NCBI RefSeq assembly: GCF_001422545.1
Contig: NZ_LMLE01000010.1
Location: 227 to 64,226, forward strand
Source: Pedobacter sp. Leaf41
GTDB lineage: Bacteria > Bacteroidota > Bacteroidia > Sphingobacteriales > Sphingobacteriaceae
DNA: 64,000 bases
Reading direction: 5' to 3'
The notes below the pieces were generated by a model. That model had not been told where the DNA came from. It did not search any database and saw nothing but the letters and a program-made list of their open reading frames with translations. The translations under genes were made by a program, and so were the position numbers. This document shows positions 41,769 through 51,353 of this stretch, piece after piece (the stretch's first letter is position 1; the number at the start of each line of letters is the position of its first letter).

Positions 41769-43269
41769 CGATTTCAGTAAACCCCAGCGAGAGTCTGCTT
41801 TCGGAATAATCGTAATGGCAGCCCATACTGCGTTTAAAATTGGTAAGGCAACATTTTTCCTGGTTATTTATGCGTTTGTAAAAATGAGTGCAGCCTACAC
41901 CGCATATGTACTTCTTGGTGTTGGTGTAATTATTTTGCTTTGTGTAGTCTTTTCTTATTTATGGTATCTGAACTTTACTTTTTTTCTAGATAAGGAAAAG
42001 CAGGAATTCGTAGTTAACAAGGGAATTTTAAATCGCGATCAGGTAATTATTCAGTTAGACAAGATTCAGCAGGTTAATATCAACCAAAATATCTTACAGA
42101 AAATGATTGGCGTTTATGGCCTTAAAATAGATACTGCCGGAACAAGTGGAGAAGAAGTAAGTATCAAAGCCATTGACGAAGTTTCTGCTTACAATTTAAA
42201 GGAGCATTTATTAAGAGGCAAAACTGCTGCTACCGAACACGCCAATGTATTGACAGATGAGCTACCAATAATCGATGAAGTTCCTTTTTTGAGGGTAAGT
42301 ACTTGGACACTGTTTAAGGTGGGGCTAACCTCTAATTACGGCCAAAGTTTAACCGTAATTCTCGTTTTCTTTATGTACACCGTTCAGGAAGCAAGGCATA
42401 TTATGGACATTTTCGGCCTTGATAAAGGAGCTGTGCAAAGCACTGTTTTAGGTTTAGCCACCTTATTTTCTGTTGCAGTAATTGTGGTTATTTTTTTGAT
42501 TGTGCTATTGTCAATCAACCTCATCAGAACTTTTTATAGATATTTCCAACTGGAGGTAAGTCAGCATAAAAACTCCCTGCTATTATCTTCTGGATTGATT
42601 GCTAAAAAAAATACTTTAATTAACCCTACCAAAGTTCAAATTACGAAACATAGCCAAAACTACTTTCAAAAGAAACTTAATCTCCTCAACATCAGTTTAA
42701 AACAGGCGCATTTTGGCGAAAGTAAAAAGGGTAAAGAAATGCAGGGCAATACGCTTGAAATTGTGGGATGTGATACCTTTGAAAGGGATGAACTATTGAA
42801 GATGATCCTAGGACAGGTTCCAACTCTAGGGAAAACTTTCGTTCCAGATTGGCGCTTTTTGAATTTGCCTATTTTCTTTAAACTGATCTTACCAGTGACG
42901 ATCTTTATGCTTGTTGCTTTGAATGTTCCAGAAGTGAAACCCTTTCTGGGCTTCGCAGCAGCCTATTTCATTGTCGGAATTCTGATGATTTACATCAGTT
43001 ACCGAAGACACCGGATCTCCGTAAATCAGCAGTTTATTATCAAAAAAAGTGGAATTTGGGATATTTCAAATGAAGTGATCGTTCCACACAAAATCCAGGC
43101 AATTACGGCTTCACAATATCCATGGCACAAAAGCGTAGATGTGGGACATTTGTGCCTACATACTGCAGCTGGACAAATTCATTTCAAATATGGGAATTAC
43201 AGCGAGATCAAAACTTTAGTGAACTATTGGCTTTACCAGGTGGAGAGTGGTAATAAAAATTGGATGTAA
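41761..43269 (+). CDS. Bacterial PH-domain membrane protein, YdbT-like
   Basis: A 502-residue inner-membrane protein with three bPH2 domains: near 77-150 (FVVNKGILNRDQVIIQLDKIQQVN), 270-350 (LLLSSGLIAKKNTLINPTKVQ) and 415-495 (FIIKKSGIWDISNEVIVPHK). Helix pairs precede each one (about 20-60, 190-260 and 370-415). This triple plan is that of YdbT. It overlaps YdbS by 8 bases, so the two likely form one complex, possibly at the membrane face. The function is unproven in any Bacteroidetes. Confidence 0.88.
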   Translation: MNSDFSKPQRESAFGIIVMAAHTAFKIGKATFFLVIYAFVKMSAAYTAYVLLGVGVIILLCVVFSYLWYLNFTFFLDKEKQEFVVNKGILNRDQVIIQLDKIQQVNINQNILQKMIGVYGLKIDTAGTSGEEVSIKAIDEVSAYNLKEHLLRGKTAATEHANVLTDELPIIDEVPFLRVSTWTLFKVGLTSNYGQSLTVILVFFMYTVQEARHIMDIFGLDKGAVQSTVLGLATLFSVAVIVVIFLIVLLSINLIRTFYRYFQLEVSQHKNSLLLSSGLIAKKNTLINPTKVQITKHSQNYFQKKLNLLNISLKQAHFGESKKGKEMQGNTLEIVGCDTFERDELLKMILGQVPTLGKTFVPDWRFLNLPIFFKLILPVTIFMLVALNVPEVKPFLGFAAAYFIVGILMIYISYRRHRISVNQQFIIKKSGIWDISNEVIVPHKIQAITASQYPWHKSVDVGHLCLHTAAGQIHFKYGNYSEIKTLVNYWLYQVESGNKNWM

Positions 43270-43380
43270 CAGTTTCAAGGTTGTTGCTCCAGATCACTAA
43301 GGTTATTCTTTTTTGCGAAAATCACCTTTAGTCTGCCGGAACTAAAAAGATTCAAGACACGAAAATAAATGGCAAATTTT

Positions 43381-43440
43381 TCCCGCAGACAACGCAGATT
43401 TTCGCAGATTTCCTACCAAAACTATTTACAATCTGCGGGA
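43381..43440. repeat. Intergenic CGCAGAT repeat with 9-bp inverted ends
   Basis: TCCCGCAGA at 43381-43389 and TCTGCGGGA at 43432-43440 bracket two further CGCAGAT copies. This kind of sequence occurs between genes in many Bacteroidetes (recalled, not searched). It lies 4 bases outside the DUF493 stop codon. Confidence 0.5.
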
Positions 43441-43444
43441 GCAA

Positions 43445-43768
43445 TTATAGCGTCATAATCCCTTTTATATTTGCTGTCTGTTTATAAATCGCAATTACTT
43501 CATCAGCATTTTGAACTTGCTTCTTTACCGTTATTGAAACATATTTGCCTGTTTTAGAAGGTTGCTCTAAAAATTCATCATTTGGCAAAACAGCACGTAG
43601 ATCTTGGATTTTCTCTACGCCGCCCGTCAAAATAAATTTGAAGTTGTAGATGCCTGGAAATTTTTCTACATTTTCCAGCTTCTCTTTTAAGTTAGCATAA
43701 ATATCTGTACTGTTTCCCTCTGGGATGTTAGTGAATTCTATGTCCTTGTTTATTTTTTTCTCTTCCAT
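43445..43768 (-). CDS. DUF493 family protein
   Basis: A 107-residue cytoplasmic protein with the DUF493 (YbeD-like) alpha-beta fold: FPGIYNFKFILTGG, then LRAVLPNDEF, then YVSITVKKQVQNADEVIAIYK. In E. coli YbeD sits near lipoate genes but its role is unknown, and here the neighbours are different. The gene stands alone, with a repeat downstream. Confidence 0.85.
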   Translation of the reverse strand: MEEKKINKDIEFTNIPEGNSTDIYANLKEKLENVEKFPGIYNFKFILTGGVEKIQDLRAVLPNDEFLEQPSKTGKYVSITVKKQVQNADEVIAIYKQTANIKGIMTL

Positions 43769-44009
43769 AAGTACAACATATCAAATTTTATTCCCAAATC
43801 ACTAAGGTGAAATTTTGGCAGAAAATTATCTATGATTGCCAATTCACTAACTAATTTAACCAGTGAGATTTCAACATAGATTGCAGTTCTCTTATTCATT
43901 ATGTAATTAGTGATCACTATTTCGAAGTTTATATTTTACGCGACTTTTGCTTTTCAAAAAACACGGGCCTCTATTTCTCCACAAATTCAATAAAAAACTT
44001 TTGAATTGT

Positions 44010-44017
44010 TATTTTTG
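44010..44017 (+). promoter_or_regulatory. Candidate -7 box for the helicase gene
   Basis: TATTTTTG, an exact TAnnTTTG match. It lies past the TTG at 44006, so that codon would not be in the mRNA, which supports the start at 44042. Confidence 0.5.
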
Positions 44018-44029
44018 AACCTCAAAAAA

Positions 44030-44036
44030 ACAGGAG
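44030..44036 (+). promoter_or_regulatory. Shine-Dalgarno sequence of the helicase gene
   Basis: ACAGGAG, ending 5 bases before the TTG start at 44042. Unusual in this window, where most genes have no such site, and it decides the start. Confidence 0.6.
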
Positions 44037-44041
44037 CCGAT

Positions 44042-46342
44042 TTGGACTATTTAGAAGGATTAAACCCACAACAAAGAGCAGCAGTAGAGAATACAAAAGG
44101 ACCGGTAATGATTGTTGCAGGTGCTGGTTCGGGCAAAACCCGTGTAATTACTTATCGTGTAGCGCACCTCATTCAAACAGGAACCGACCCCTTTAATATT
44201 CTGGTTTTAACCTTTACCAACAAAGCCAGTAAAGATATGCGAGAGCGTATTTCGAAAGTGGTTGGCGCTGAGGCTAAAAACATTTGGATGGGTACTTTTC
44301 ACTCTGTTTTTGCCAAAATTTTACGGGTAGAGGCAGAAAAAATTGGTTATCCAAACAACTTTACTATTTACGATACCGATGATAGCAAGAGTGTTATCCG
44401 TGCTATTTTAAAGGAAATGCAGTTAGACGATAAATTATATGCCGCAAACTTTGTTTTTGGACGTATTTCTTCTGCAAAAAATAATCTAATTTCCTGGGGT
44501 GAATATCAATCAAACGATCAGATTCAGGCCGAAGACATTCAAAACAAGCGTCCTTTAATTGGCCAGATCTATGAGCAATACGCGAAACGCTGTTTCAGGG
44601 CTGGTGCCATGGATTTTGATGACTTACTATTTAAAACCAATATTCTGCTAAAAGAACACCCTGAGGTGTTGAATAAATATCAACAAAAATTCAGGTATTT
44701 AATGGTGGATGAGTATCAGGATACCAACTTTTCTCAATATACCATTGTGAAAAAACTGGCCGCTGCTTACCAGAACATTTGCGTGGTTGGAGATGATGCA
44801 CAAAGTATCTACGCCTTTCGTGGAGCCAACATTCAAAACATCTTAAACTTCGAACGCGATTATCCTGATTTAAAGGTTTATAAACTAGAGCAGAACTACC
44901 GCTCTACCCAAAATATTGTTGATGCTGCAAGCAGCATTATCGCCAACAACAAAAATCAGTTGGAAAAGAATGTTTTTTCAGAAAATGTAGAAGGCGATAG
45001 AATTAAGGTTTCCCGTGCTTTTACTGATAATGAAGAGGGCAAATTGGTTGCCGAATCAATTATACAGGAACGCGGTTTAAAGGGTTACCAATACCATGAT
45101 TTTGCCATTCTGTACCGTACCAATGCGCAAAGCAGAGCAATGGAGGAAGGATTGCGCAAGCTGAATGTTCCTTATAAAATATATGGAGGTACCTCTTTTT
45201 ATCAACGTAAAGAGATCAAGGATTTAATTGCTTACTTCCGTTTAACTTTTAATCCGAAGGATGAAGAAGCCATTAAAAGGGTAATCAATTATCCAAAACG
45301 TGGAATTGGAGATACTTCCATTGATAAAATCATCGTAGCTGCCGATCAAAATAATATCACCATGTGGGATGTAATTTCGAATGCGCATCAATACGTTGAT
45401 GGTCGATTGGCTAACCAACTGAACGACTTTTCGATGATGGTTCAAAGCTTTCAGGCAGAGGCTAAAAAGCTTGACGCTTACGATTCAGCTTTGTTTATTG
45501 CACAACACGCAGGTATATTGAAGGAACTTTATACCGATGATAGCGTTGAAGGGAGGGCAAGATACGAGAACATTCAGGAGTTATTAAATGGTATCAAAGA
45601 GTTTGCCGAGCGTGAAGATATCGAAGAGAAAGGCCTGGATATTTTTATGCAGGATGTAGCACTTTTAACCAATGATGATAAGGATGGCGACAAAAACAAG
45701 GATACGGTTTCGTTGATGACGATTCACTCTGCCAAAGGTTTGGAGTTTAAAAACGTATTTATTGTCGGCTTGGAGGAGAACCTTTTTCCATCGCAAATGT
45801 CGGTTAATTCCCGTTCCGATTTGGAAGAAGAACGACGGTTATTTTATGTGGCCATTACACGTGCTGAAATTAAGCTAACCATAACCTATGCTACTTCTCG
45901 TTACCGTTGGGGAACATTAACTAACTGTGAGCCAAGCCGTTTTATCAACGAAATTAATCCCAGATTTTTAGAGTTAGATGTGAAACCTGCTAAAAGCAAC
46001 GTTTTTGAAGGCAACTTTGATGATGAACGCAAAACCTGGACTTCGCAACCTCGTGATTTCTTTAGCAAACCCAAACCTGCGAGCACTACTTCTGCCCCAC
46101 CGCCTCGTCCGAAAACAACTTCGCTATTGGCAAAGGCACACGTTCCAAGCCCTGGCTTCGCCCCCTCACAACCACACGAATTTCAAGGTGGCATGGAAGT
46201 AGAACACGAAAAATTTGGCTTTGGAAAGATTATTAGCCTGGAAGGAAATTTACCCGATGTTAAGGCAACCGTATTTTTCCAGGATTTAGGCAACAAGCAG
46301 TTGTTATTGAAATTTGCAAAGCTAATGATTGTGAAAAATTGA
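44042..46342 (+). CDS. UvrD/PcrA-type ATP-dependent DNA helicase
   Basis: A 766-residue superfamily 1A helicase, moving 3' to 5' on DNA and acting in repair and replication restart. Walker A GAGSGKT is at 27-33, followed by the SF1 motifs LTFTNKAS, YLMVDEYQDTN (Walker B), VVGDDAQSIYAFRGA, LEQNYRS, and TIHSAKGLEFKNVFIVGL and VAITRAE near the end. The C-terminal stretch (GKIISLEGNLPDVKATVFF) fits the PcrA tail. I take TTG at 44042 as the start: it follows AGGAG with a 5-base gap, the clearest Shine-Dalgarno in the window, and gives the family N-terminus MDYLEGLNPQQ. An upstream TTG at 44006 is less likely. Confidence 0.93.
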   Translation: MDYLEGLNPQQRAAVENTKGPVMIVAGAGSGKTRVITYRVAHLIQTGTDPFNILVLTFTNKASKDMRERISKVVGAEAKNIWMGTFHSVFAKILRVEAEKIGYPNNFTIYDTDDSKSVIRAILKEMQLDDKLYAANFVFGRISSAKNNLISWGEYQSNDQIQAEDIQNKRPLIGQIYEQYAKRCFRAGAMDFDDLLFKTNILLKEHPEVLNKYQQKFRYLMVDEYQDTNFSQYTIVKKLAAAYQNICVVGDDAQSIYAFRGANIQNILNFERDYPDLKVYKLEQNYRSTQNIVDAASSIIANNKNQLEKNVFSENVEGDRIKVSRAFTDNEEGKLVAESIIQERGLKGYQYHDFAILYRTNAQSRAMEEGLRKLNVPYKIYGGTSFYQRKEIKDLIAYFRLTFNPKDEEAIKRVINYPKRGIGDTSIDKIIVAADQNNITMWDVISNAHQYVDGRLANQLNDFSMMVQSFQAEAKKLDAYDSALFIAQHAGILKELYTDDSVEGRARYENIQELLNGIKEFAEREDIEEKGLDIFMQDVALLTNDDKDGDKNKDTVSLMTIHSAKGLEFKNVFIVGLEENLFPSQMSVNSRSDLEEERRLFYVAITRAEIKLTITYATSRYRWGTLTNCEPSRFINEINPRFLELDVKPAKSNVFEGNFDDERKTWTSQPRDFFSKPKPASTTSAPPPRPKTTSLLAKAHVPSPGFAPSQPHEFQGGMEVEHEKFGFGKIISLEGNLPDVKATVFFQDLGNKQLLLKFAKLMIVKN

Positions 46343-46378
46343 TATTGTATAAGGCTTAGTTGCCTTACACAATATCAA
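46339..46378. terminator. Hairpin between convergent genes, overlapping a stop codon
   Basis: TTGATATTGTATAAGGC and GCCTTACACAATATCAA form a 17-bp stem with one mismatch around TTAGTT. The left arm includes the helicase TGA stop. There is no long U-tract, so it may work as an mRNA end or as a terminator for both genes. Confidence 0.65.
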
Positions 46379-46389
46379 TACAACCCCAT

Positions 46390-47535
46390 TTAAGCTGGCA
46401 CTATACCAAAATACACTTTGTAATTTGCATTGTGGCCGCGAAGGTTATTGGTAGAAAACTTGTAACCTACATTTTTATAATTTGAATTGTTGGTTCGTCT
46501 GGCCAGGAGGATAAGGTCTTTCCCGGTGAGTACAATCCTTTCGCTTCCAATCTTATCATCGCCAAAGCCAAATAAATTATTTACCGCTTTCGCCACCTCG
46601 GGAATAAATTTTTGAATCAACGGACCAACCACCGCTGCAATTGCACCGCCAACAACGGGAATCAGTCCCAAAGCGGCAGTTCCTAAACCATGCGCTGCTG
46701 TCATAGCGGTCTGAATTTCCTTTCTAAATTTTTCCGGATCACCGTGATCATTCTCCATTAACGTGATTTCAAGAATCAAACCATTGGGTTTGCCTCTGTA
46801 AATTTCAATCAAGTCAGGTCTTGATGTATCAGAATCTACACTGCTATAGGTTTGCGATCTAAAGGCGGCACTAGAAAATGGTGAAACCACTCCCATCAAT
46901 ACATATGGCTCGTCTGCGCCCGATGTTTCGCCTGTTTCTCTCAAACAAACTAAGCCGGTATAGTGAAGCACAACATCATTTAAATCTAATGCACCGGTAT
47001 CTGGCCACCAGTAAATACCGCCGCGTTGAAAGGAATTAACCCTTCCACCATCTGGAAAGTTACTTTCATCTGAGGTTGGATAACCTAAATACGATCTTTC
47101 CCAACCCAAATCTGCCCATCTCCGGCGAATGTCGCCCCAAATTGCTTGAGCTCCAGTCTGTGGCGACCATATGATGGTGGCCTGATCGCCGTTGAAGTGA
47201 TTGAATCGCCCTGTTCCATCCCAGCAAGGCGATTCATCGGTATTGGGTATGCCCCAATTTACGCCACCTAAGGCGACCCACTTTTGATAAATGGCACCAT
47301 GGATTTCCAATACAGATCTAGTATTGCTATTGTAACAAACACAGGCCAATTCGCCGTACCAGGCAATCCCATCTTTCCTTAAAAGCTGACCAAGAAATTT
47401 ACTTCCACCCAATTCATCGAAGCGCTTTTTCAACTTCGACTCAATACTTGAGATTACTGCGGTTTCTAGTTTCTTAGGAAACTTGTAATCTTTTAAAGCT
47501 TCTACAGAAACTTTTAATGATGATAACTTTGACAT
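46390..47535 (-). CDS. LGFP-repeat protein with unassigned C-terminal domain
   Basis: A 381-residue protein without signal peptide. The N-terminal half has three LGFP-type repeats: about 36-78 (RFDELGGSKFLGQ), 82-132 (YQKWVALGGVNWGIPNTDES) and 134-182 (WADLGWERSYLGYPTSDES), each with a GxWG/LGYP-type core and a WS/WW strand. LGFP repeats are best known from actinobacterial cell-wall proteins. The C-terminal half (about 185-381) is not recognised; it has GADEPYVLMGVVSPF, EITLMENDHGDP and a very hydrophobic glycine-rich stretch at 282-306 (GLGTAALGLIPVVGGAIAAV), which could be a membrane-inserting hairpin. It looks like a two-part binding and insertion protein, but that is inference. Confidence 0.75.
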   Translation of the reverse strand: MSKLSSLKVSVEALKDYKFPKKLETAVISSIESKLKKRFDELGGSKFLGQLLRKDGIAWYGELACVCYNSNTRSVLEIHGAIYQKWVALGGVNWGIPNTDESPCWDGTGRFNHFNGDQATIIWSPQTGAQAIWGDIRRRWADLGWERSYLGYPTSDESNFPDGGRVNSFQRGGIYWWPDTGALDLNDVVLHYTGLVCLRETGETSGADEPYVLMGVVSPFSSAAFRSQTYSSVDSDTSRPDLIEIYRGKPNGLILEITLMENDHGDPEKFRKEIQTAMTAAHGLGTAALGLIPVVGGAIAAVVGPLIQKFIPEVAKAVNNLFGFGDDKIGSERIVLTGKDLILLARRTNNSNYKNVGYKFSTNNLRGHNANYKVYFGIVPA

Positions 47536-47813
47536 AACATTTATAGTTTAAATAAGAGGTAAAATAATTCTTTAACTACATCACTTAAATCGATTAAGCT
47601 GATACGAAGTTGTAAAATTAAACTGCTGTTAATCAGAGAAATGAGCAAATTACGGTTACTACCTAGCGAATTGCCAGTATCAGTGAGTAAGAATTTGACA
47701 TTAGCGCTAAGAATTGACTGATGCGTTGTAATTTATTTATTTCGTGGACAACAAACACTTGAAAAACCCCAAAATTTCCTTAATATTGGATTCCGTTCTC
47801 TCGTTGAAACACC

Positions 47814-50800
47814 ATGCAACTCACCCGATTAGAAATTAAAGGATTTAAAAGCTTTGGCGACAAGGTGACCATCAATTTTAATGAAGGTGTTACAGCGATT
47901 GTTGGCCCGAACGGTTGCGGAAAATCGAATGTAATTGATGCCATGAGATGGGTGCTTGGTGAGCAAAGTACAAAAGCCCTGCGTTCTGAGAAGATGGAAA
48001 ACATCATCTTCAATGGCACAAAAAACCGTAAACAAGCCCAATTAGCTGAGGTTTCTTTAAGCTTTGATAATACTAAAAACATCCTCCCAACAGCTTACTC
48101 TCAGGTTACGGTAACCCGAAAACTCTATCGTAATGGCGATAGCGAATACCGTTTGAATGATGTTCAATGCCGTTTGAAAGACATTACCGACTTATTCTTA
48201 GACACCGGAATTGGCTCAGATAGTTACTCTATTATCGAGCTAAAAATGGTCGATGAAATCATTACAAATAAAGAACATAGCCGACGATCTTTATTTGAAG
48301 AAGCCTCAGGAATATCGAAGTACAAACTTCGCAAAAAACAAACTTTCAGCAAGTTGAAAGATACTGAGGCAGACCTTGAGCGTGTGGAAGACTTGCTTTT
48401 TGAAATTGAAAAAAACTTAAAAACACTTGAAAATCAAGCTCGTAAAGCCGAACGCTATTATAAATTAAAAGAACAATATCGCGAGCTAAGCGTTGAATTG
48501 GGAACCCATCGAATTGCTTTTTTTCGTACTGATTTAAATGCATTGGAGAGCCAGGAGCAAAACCAGCAGGTACTAAGAACTGAACTCAGCACCAAAATTG
48601 ATACTCATGAAGCTGACCTGCAAAAGCTCAAACTGGGCAGTATAAATCAAGAAAAAAACCTTTCCATTCAGCAAAAAGCAACAAACGAACTGGTTTCAAA
48701 AATTCGTGCTTACGAAAGTGAAAAGAAAGTAAAAAATGAACAAATGCGTTTCTTGCAAGAAAAAGAAACGCGTTTATCGGGAGAGCTGGAGAAAGATAAA
48801 AACCAGGTTAACCACATCAAATACAATATCAAGCGTTTGAATGAAGAGGTTTTAATTGAAACAGAAGTTTTCAACAAACTGGAATCTGACTTAAAACTTC
48901 TGAAATCTTCTCTTGATACGCTTCGCGAACAACAGCAGATAGAAAAAAATAGAGTCGAAAACTTGGTAAAATCCGTTAATGAATTACAAAACCAGGTTTA
49001 TCAATCGCAAAAGGAAATTGATATTTTAAACATCCAAAAAGATGCCCTGGTGCAGGAAACCAACAGAAATTTTGATGATACTGAAACAAAAACATCAGAA
49101 TTGAAAGCCTTTGACCATGCTTTGGCTGAATTGGATATTCAGGTTGCGGAAAAGCAAAGCCAGATTAAACAGCTAAAAGAGGCTGAAGAAATTCTAAAGG
49201 AAAAACTAACTCAATCGGAAATTAGCTTAAGCACTAACAAGGAAAAACTGACGGCCGAAAACCGTAAGAAAGATGCCAAGCAGAATGAATACAACCTTAC
49301 AAAATCGCTTGTAGACAGTTTGGAGGGCTTTCCAGAGTCTATACGTTTCTTAAAAAAGAACAATGCTTTCGCAAAAAGTGCATTGCTCCTATCTGATATT
49401 TTGTTCTGTAATGAAGATTATCGGATTGCTATCGAGAATTATCTGGAACCAGTAATGAACCATTATGTGGTTGATCAATATTCCGATGCCGTTCAGGCAA
49501 TTAACTTATTGACGGATGCTAGTCGTGGGCGGGCAAACTTTTTCATTTTGGAAAATATCCCTGATAAAAACCCAACGTTGAATACACATGAAGGCTTAAT
49601 TTCAGCCCTATCTGTTATCGAAGTAGATAAAAAGTACCAGCATCTCTGCAACTTACTTTTGCAAAATGTATATATCGCTGTTGAAGAGCAGGAAAATCTT
49701 TTCAGAGCCAAATCAACCGAAACCGTAACCATTTTGGCAAAAAATGGAAAATATGCGCAGACAAAGTTCACTTTGGCAGGTGGTTCAGTAGGATTGTTTG
49801 AGGGTAAAAGAATCGGTCGTGCCAAAAACCTGGAGAATTTAGCAAAGGAAATTAAAGCTTCAGAATCGCTAATTAACCGATATACTACAGCAATAACCGC
49901 TGACACTGATAATATTTTTAATCTAAAAGAGGCTTCAAAAGTTAATCAGATTAATGCTTTGCAACAAGAGTTGAATCGTTTCATTAACGAACAAATTTCT
50001 GTTCAAACACGTCGCGATCAATACCAGGAATTTATTACAACCAGTGAAAATCGCAAAACCGATATCGCCCAAAAAATTGTTTCCATAGAAAAATCTCTAT
50101 CGGAAAAATTGCCTGCTTTGGTTGATTTGCAAAGAAAGCAGCAGCAAGATCATTTAAACCTGCAGGAACAACAAATCAATTATCAGGAGCTGGCCGACCA
50201 GGTAAATGACTCAGCTGGTAAGTGTAACCAGGACAATATCCGCTTCCATCAACAACAAAACAAACTATCGAGCCTGGAGAAAGATTTAGACTACCGGTTT
50301 GTACAGGAAGAAGCTTTGAACAAGCGCATTGCCCAAAATGACAAAGAACTTCAGGACACTTTAACGCAAATTACAGCAACTTTACAACATACCGATTTGA
50401 GCGATGACACACTTTTAGAAATGTATCAACAGCGTGAAGAAATGGAAAAAGGTCTTGCTGATGTTGAAAAAGAGTACATCGAAAGCAAAGGCAATATTAA
50501 TGAGCTGGAGAATAATCTGACCAATATTCGCAAGAGCCGGGAGGAAACGGATTTCCTTTTAACCGAGATAAAGGATAAAAAAAATACACTTAAAATCGAC
50601 CTAAACTCGCTCAAAGAGCGATTAGCGGTAGAATTCAATATCGACATTAACAATCTTCTGGATACGGAAAGCGAAGTAGAAGCATCTGAAAGTGAGTTTG
50701 AAATTCGTCAGAAGGTAGAAAAAATGAAGCGCCAACTGGATGAATTTGGTTCCATTAACTCCATGGCGATGGAAGCCTTTAAGGAAATGGAAGAGCGGTA

Positions 50801-51353
50801 TACCTTTATTCAAAATCAGAAAAAAGATCTCAACGCGGCAAAAACCGATCTTTTGCAAACCATTAAAGAGATTGATGATACTGCAAAAGAAAAATTTATG
50901 CAGGCTTTTACACAGGCACGTGAACATTTCATTGTGGTTTTCCGGTCTCTTTTTAACGAGGAAGACAGCTGTGATTTGATCTTATCTGATGTTAACAATC
51001 CTTTAGAGGCAGATATAGACATCGTTGCGAGGCCTAAAGGTAAAAGACCGTTATCAATCAACCAGCTATCTGGGGGCGAAAAAACTCTTACTGCCACTGC
51101 TTTACTGTTCTCACTTTACCTTTTGAAACCTGCTCCATTCTGTATTTTCGATGAGGTTGATGCCCCATTGGACGATACCAACATCGATAAGTTTAACAAT
51201 ATTATTAGGAAATTTTCCGACCAATCTCAATTTATTATAGTGTCTCATAACAAAAGAACTATTGCCAGTACCGACATTATTTATGGCGTTACGATGGTAG
51301 AACAGGGTGTCTCTAGAGTTGTAGCGGTTGATTTAAGAGAAGTTGCAGCTTAA
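47814..51353 (+). CDS. smc: Chromosome segregation protein SMC
   Basis: A 1179-residue SMC ATPase that compacts and helps to separate chromosomes. Walker A GPNGCGKS is at 31-38; long coiled coils (about 170-500 and 680-1020) flank a hinge (about 510-660, with ALLLSDILFCNEDYRIAIEN near 524-543); the C-terminal head has LSGGEKTLTATAL near residue 1084 and the Walker B FCIFDEVDAPLDD. Length and order are typical of bacterial SMC. The ScpA/ScpB partners are not in this window. It stands alone. Confidence 0.97.
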   Translation: MQLTRLEIKGFKSFGDKVTINFNEGVTAIVGPNGCGKSNVIDAMRWVLGEQSTKALRSEKMENIIFNGTKNRKQAQLAEVSLSFDNTKNILPTAYSQVTVTRKLYRNGDSEYRLNDVQCRLKDITDLFLDTGIGSDSYSIIELKMVDEIITNKEHSRRSLFEEASGISKYKLRKKQTFSKLKDTEADLERVEDLLFEIEKNLKTLENQARKAERYYKLKEQYRELSVELGTHRIAFFRTDLNALESQEQNQQVLRTELSTKIDTHEADLQKLKLGSINQEKNLSIQQKATNELVSKIRAYESEKKVKNEQMRFLQEKETRLSGELEKDKNQVNHIKYNIKRLNEEVLIETEVFNKLESDLKLLKSSLDTLREQQQIEKNRVENLVKSVNELQNQVYQSQKEIDILNIQKDALVQETNRNFDDTETKTSELKAFDHALAELDIQVAEKQSQIKQLKEAEEILKEKLTQSEISLSTNKEKLTAENRKKDAKQNEYNLTKSLVDSLEGFPESIRFLKKNNAFAKSALLLSDILFCNEDYRIAIENYLEPVMNHYVVDQYSDAVQAINLLTDASRGRANFFILENIPDKNPTLNTHEGLISALSVIEVDKKYQHLCNLLLQNVYIAVEEQENLFRAKSTETVTILAKNGKYAQTKFTLAGGSVGLFEGKRIGRAKNLENLAKEIKASESLINRYTTAITADTDNIFNLKEASKVNQINALQQELNRFINEQISVQTRRDQYQEFITTSENRKTDIAQKIVSIEKSLSEKLPALVDLQRKQQQDHLNLQEQQINYQELADQVNDSAGKCNQDNIRFHQQQNKLSSLEKDLDYRFVQEEALNKRIAQNDKELQDTLTQITATLQHTDLSDDTLLEMYQQREEMEKGLADVEKEYIESKGNINELENNLTNIRKSREETDFLLTEIKDKKNTLKIDLNSLKERLAVEFNIDINNLLDTESEVEASESEFEIRQKVEKMKRQLDEFGSINSMAMEAFKEMEERYTFIQNQKKDLNAAKTDLLQTIKEIDDTAKEKFMQAFTQAREHFIVVFRSLFNEEDSCDLILSDVNNPLEADIDIVARPKGKRPLSINQLSGGEKTLTATALLFSLYLLKPAPFCIFDEVDAPLDDTNIDKFNNIIRKFSDQSQFIIVSHNKRTIASTDIIYGVTMVEQGVSRVVAVDLREVAA

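Noticed and set aside
47536..47813. tRNA or other structured RNA before smc
   Set aside because: No cloverleaf or conserved loop can be drawn from the sequence.
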